A DNA stretch of 64,000 nt from Leptasterias polaris. Its lineage: Eukaryota > Echinodermata > Asteroidea > Forcipulatida > Asteriidae. The notes below the pieces were generated by a model, which did no database searches, had not been told where the DNA came from, and saw only the letters and a program-made list of their open reading frames with translations. The stretch lies in contig JAZGTN010000029.1 in assembly GCA_037783415.1 (NCBI GenBank), forward strand, positions 310,001 to 374,000, in the 5' to 3' direction. This document shows positions 56,001-62,000 of the stretch, piece by piece. Positions within the stretch are counted from its first letter, which is position 1, and each line of letters begins with the position of its first letter. The position numbers and the translations under genes were made by a program.

Positions 56001-59000
56001 ACCACCACCTGAGATGCTCAATTAAGTGAAAAGAAGAGGAAAAAGAGGGGTTTGGTGGAATGGGGTCGTCTACTTACCGGGATGGGTGAGGGTGGAAACC
56101 AGAGTACCCAAAGCTGAGACTGTTGGTTTTTGTCGACCCAGGATGAATTACCCGTTACAAGCAGGTATCAGCAGGGTTTATAACATGCACGTAAAGGGAT
56201 CAGGTGGAGGGGAGAGGGGGAGGTTGGAGTTGGGTTAAGGAGAGCAGGGTTGGGAGTTCAAGAAACACAAGAAAAACTTTTAATTTTTCTTCGAGACTAC
56301 ATACACAGTTACGGTATCATGTTGGAAAGGAACGAATGAACAAGCTATACAACTAAAGACATCATGCCTTGGAATGAAAGTAATGGATATGAGCTGAAAT
56401 GTAAATATTTGTACATGGCGTAACTACATTTGTACATGGCGTAACATGTACGTGCCCCCCCCCCCCCCCCCAATTGATGTCAGTGCCCCCCCGGGTGCCC
56501 CCCCCCCATTTGAAATCTGAACCTTTGAGACTATAATAACTACCAGAATAATGTACCTTTGCAATGGACAGTTGTTATTTTTACCAACGTCTTCAGAGTA
56601 CGGTAAATCACGTCCGCAAATTGTATGATGACTCATCGCCCGCGCGCGCGCCCCATTCTGCCACAGTCTGCCACGTTAAATACGGTACGGTAGTATCACA
56701 TGAAGCTACACGACGTGCTGGGTGCCGTTGTATTTATCGTAAGTACATGAGGAAAAGCCATTGAAAACTCTTGAGCTGTGAGAGCATTGATCTAAAATAT
56801 CTGCTTCATTTGAGACATTACTTTGTTCTTCAGTGTATAGGGTATATTAAATAATTTGTCAATATGTAAAAATCAAAATTTGGGGGGGGGGGTCGGATGG
56901 GTCAAAAAGAATTCGAAAAAATATCAAAGTTTTTAACATTGATTAGGCCTACTGTGCATGTCCCCAAGTGTGAAATAAATAAATACTAGTGCCAAAACAA
57001 AGTCTCGCAATCCCTTGATTTATTTTTTACACATTCAAACAGGAACTGCATGGTTCTAGATGTGCGAAAAAGAAGAGAGAAAAAAAAAAAAAAAAAAGGA
57101 AAAAAAGAAAACAAAATCTTTGTAAATTGACCATATTATTCCCTTTGGTTTAATTGAGGGGCCGTTTAGAAACCGCCATTGCGTAGATTAAGATCAAGTT
57201 TCTAAAAAGTGCATAGGAATCTATAGTTGATTTGCCAACAAGTGCCCCCCCCTAGAAAAAATGGTGCACCCCCTTGTGCCCCCGTAAAAATTTACCTTAG
57301 TTACGCCACTGCATGGGTAACTAAGATTTCACTGGGAAAGTGACAACCGATTTAAAAAAGAAAAAAAAGGAAACAATTTACACCAGCTTCTTTTTTCTTT
57401 CATTTGTTTTTAGTGTACTTACCAAAGTGAATCACAAATGGCACAAAATAGTTTAACAACTAATTCAGAATATTACTCTTTTTAACATTATCTTTGAGTC
57501 TGGAGGAGAATCTGTCCTGATTTCTAATCACTGTAATAAAGATCTGGAAATGGCATTTAATATTTCATCCCACAAGGCTTGAATTTGGGGGAAAAAAACA
57601 CAAGACTGCAGAGCTTAGCAGTTCTAACTGGACCAGAATTCTATTCACAAGAACACAATCAAAATGAGAAATCGCTAAACTAAACTGCTTTTATTTGAAC
57701 GACATAAAGTGAAGATTTAGACCCTAACTTATTTGACTTATATTTAGGTATACTTTGAAACTCAACAGAATTGAAAGTTTTTGATCAGACTCAAAAGTCA
57801 ACATTCAAATCACACAGTGAGGTATTATACAATTGTAAAGCACAAGACAGCCGGACTTATTTGGTCATGAGTTTACAGGCCTGACTCTAAAATCACCGAA
57901 CTACGCCCTGCGGTCCAGTGTAAATATGATTATGCATTTTTTTTAAAGAAAAAGTATTCATCACAACTTTCTGTCTGGGAATATTAAGAAAATGTTCCAA
58001 CATCTGTACAAGGCTAGAGTCATTCAAAAGAGTTCTCGCCAAAAAAGTTCTGTAGTGATGAAAAAATTGTTTTCATTGAACAAATTAAAGTGCTTGGAGT
58101 TCTGCTCAATAAGTTCCCACTGGATGCCAAGCTTTCATGTCATTGTTTGACATTGTTCCCCGTGAATCTAGTTTATCGCTACGTTACACACCTTTGGGAG
58201 TATATTTGGCTCACAAAGAAGACTAAATGAAGAGGGAAAAAAAAAAGCCCTTTCGGCTGTAGAAATAGCTGTCTTTCAAAAGAGCAGATTCTTTTGAGGT
58301 TGACTGCCTTTGAACCCAAATCATTTTCCGCCTGTAAATGTACCTTAGCAAGCAAGATGAAGCTTAATAACCTTTGCTGAATGTACAGGTGCAGGGACAT
58401 GGCCCGCCATAATTCTCTAAATCTGTAAAAAGGGTTTTCCTGCAAAAAAACCTCCCTCACAGAGGATTGTATTATATTTTTCGTGGAACTATTTAACCTA
58501 CTTTTGGCTCAAAATGTGCATGTCATCACCAAGCAGAGTTATTTATATGCAACTGGGGGAGTGCCTCTAGAGTGGGGGGGGGGGTGGAAGTGTGAGAAAT
58601 CAATGCATCAAATTGTTCCAGTAATAATGTATAATAATAATAACGGACTTACAGCCTAAAGCACATGTTATTCAAAATACATTACTCATGGCGCTACAGT
58701 AAAATGAAAAATTGATGTACAATGATTAAACATTGCGAAGACTCAATGCTAAGAAACTAGACACAGTATGCTTGTGTACAGAGCAGTGTATTCAGCTCTG
58801 AGAGAAACAATGTTCCGGATAGAATCGAGTAGTTTTTCCAGAAAACAGGAATGTGAAAAGCCTCTAGCAAAGTTTTATGAGACAAGTGACATCTTTAACT
58901 TTTAGGAAATTAAAGAATTCGGTGATATTTGGAGTTAGAATAGTTAACTAAAAGTTAATGACAGTATTACTGTTTAACACACACTAACAGATCCTTCCAG

Positions 59001-62000
59001 TTTTTAGTTTTTCCTTGTAACAACCTCACTAAAAACAACTTTCTGTTTAAATTTACCATACCTACTACAACAACTATGGAATTGCAAAGTCATATAAAAA
59101 TATATCTGCCATAAATGCAGGTCTTTTGTTCCCTCTTAGTCTTACAGTGTAGTTCTTTTTAACAGCGTCAGCCGCCCTACCTTCATCAACCATTTGACCA
59201 TGAGGAATTGTTTTGTCAGTTTTTTAACAATACAGGCATATTTTACAACCGAATAGTTTCAAATCCGTTCATCGAGTTAAATCACCCATATCTAAGTTTC
59301 CAACTGCATTATAATATTTATCCTTTTGTCCTTGCATTTTTATTTCCCTCTAATATGATATATTTTTTTTTCTTCTCTCAGGGTTATCCGCCCAGATGAT
59401 AACGAGCACGTTCACACCCTGTCGTGGGATTCTGGTTCTCGTTTGTTTACAAACACAAGCTGGGGGGAGGATGCAGTGGAGTTCATGGAGAGGTTACCAG
59501 TGAAGTGACCGAGCAAACCCCTGCTATGCAACAACCGGTACTCAACATGCTCAGCGGAGCTCTGTCAGCTCAGCATGTGCATCCTAAAGTGTACATTCAG
59601 CGCAGTCAGCATTTCAAGAACAGATGGCTTCATTGATCAACTGATGCTGGCTGGAAACTTTCCTTGTGGAAGGAGTTGCGGTTTTAAGCCGGTGCAGAAA
59701 GAAATATCTACTTTTAGTCCAGTTTGAACAATTTATTGTGTTAGGGAATTGGATGCACATTATGCTATAAAAATAGAATCTGAACTTTGACTCTTCATGG
59801 TTTTGTTTCCGGTTTTTTTCATGAGAATGATAACATGACTGATTCGTGTAACTCCTCGTAACTCTTAAATGTTTGTGCACATATAGGCCATGATCAAATC
59901 AAGCGACTGGCTATGGCTATGGTGATTGGCTATGGCTATGGTGATTGGCTGCAACCACAAGGTGTAAGAATATGCCTGTTCAGTGATCCAAACTGTAGCC
60001 ACTGAAGTGATCAGTTCGGACAGTTTCAGACAAAACCTTTGGAATGACGTTGCACATTTACCAGTTTTTCTTTTAAACTAATGCCATCAGTGTATATTCC
60101 TTTCATTCTGCAGAGGAATTATCTATGAATGCATGCAGAGATTTAATTCGCAGGAAAAACTCCATCATGAAATCCAATGGCAAATCCGACACAACTGTTT
60201 CATCCGTACAAACACGGCAAGCAATAACAAAATCTAAATGTTGCGTGGTTTTGGTTAAAACCAGACGGCTGCCAGAAGGATGTCTTTTGGACGACTTGAT
60301 TTCAATGTGGAAAACGTTGGTTTTTTTAGACATCCTTTTAAAGTAAAAAAGTCAATATAGAGTAGACACCCTGTTTCTAATTACCGCAATTTAGACACCC
60401 TATTTTAAATTTACAGCAATTCAGATACCCAATTTTCAATTAACTGCAATAAATACACCCAATTTTCAATTTGCCATATTTTTGGCACAAATTTTCCACT
60501 TTACTGCAACTCAGACACCCTATTTTCACTTTACCACAATTCAGACACCCTATTTTCACTTTACCACAATTCAGACACCCTGTTTTCACTTTACCACAAA
60601 TCAGACACCCTATTTTCACTTTACCACAATTCAGACACCCTATTTTCACTTTACCACAATTCAGACACCCTGTTTTCACTTTACCACAATTCAGACACCC
60701 TATTTTCACTTTACCACAATTCAGACACCCTATTTTCACTTTACCACAATTCAGACACCCTATTTTCACTTTACCACAATTCAGACACCCTGTTTTCAAT
60801 TTACTCTATTTTGTAATCAAACTCTGCCTAAAAACCCTAGATTATTCATTAAATAAAAATCCTCTAAAAAACCCAGACAGTATAAAGTTATCCAAAAAAA
60901 ACACACCAACCCAACAACAATAACATCAACAATAATTTAATGCTCTCTATTTAAGAGAACCTGTGGCAGGCATGATATTTGGTGCTTGGAAAAAAGTAGG
61001 ACAACAATGTTTGAGCACAATATTTTTTTCAAGCTATTTAATTACAGTTTTAATGATTTTTCCAAGGGCCCCCAAAAATCGGAAATCAGACTAAAGTACA
61101 TGTAGGAAGAATATCATGCCTGCTGTGGGTAGTTTCAAATTAATTAGTACACTTGCTGAACAATACCATGATACTGTATGTCTGTCATTGCTCTTACGAG
61201 TCTTAGGCATGTCTAGCCAGTTAATAGCTATGAACTTGTCCGGCTGTCATGCACAGACCAGCGTAAGCCAAAAAGTACACAATCTACGCTCAATGGTTTT
61301 GCCATAATTTAGTCAAGTAATATCGCTACCTGCAAATCCAATTACCGACACATCCAGTGTCAGGTTCAAATTGAATGTAATCTACATAATTTTGACAAAC
61401 GTCTGGATGCAGAAGAGTAGACACATACCGGTATAATCAAACCGGAGGCAATGTTATCCATAATATTTGTGAATATTTTTGTTTTAAAGGTAATTTACCT
61501 TTGGTTTTTGGAACCGTTTGATTTTGTAGGGTCATGATACTTTTACTTTAACTATTAAAAGATATTCATCGTTTCTTTTGCCAACGATTTTTTAAAAGTT
61601 GCCAAAGTTCAAATGCTGTGCTGCTATGCCGTACAAGGAAAATCATCCACTCAGCAATACAAATAAACTCTCTTAATTCTATGAACTCAAATCATAAGAA
61701 CTGCAATTTTAATTATGATACAAAGGCCCGATACTTCAAGGAGGCTCTACAAAGGAAAAACTGCCTTGCCTTTTTGTGGGGAAAGTATCAGCCCAGCCTC
61801 CAGTCTCACAAAGAGCTAAAACTGATCTTAAGTTGTGTACCAAACTTAATTACTAAGCAAAGTGTGATGTCACAATACAAATCACTATGGCAAATATTGA
61901 CAACTCATTGTAAGATGAATCAGAGTGCTTTGTGAAATCAAGTCCTACCTTGGGTTTCACAAAAGAGCTTAAACTGATCTTAAGTTGTGTACCAAACTTA

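Noticed and set aside
33717..60803. CRISPR-like arrays (regular 30-38 bp repeats)
   Set aside because: The repeats are directly adjacent with no unique spacers, and the genome is clearly eukaryotic.
60440..60923. Open frames with a 10-residue Cys or Phe/His repeat
   Set aside because: These come from the 30-bp minisatellite. Three frames on two strands are open together, which is what a stop-free tandem repeat gives.
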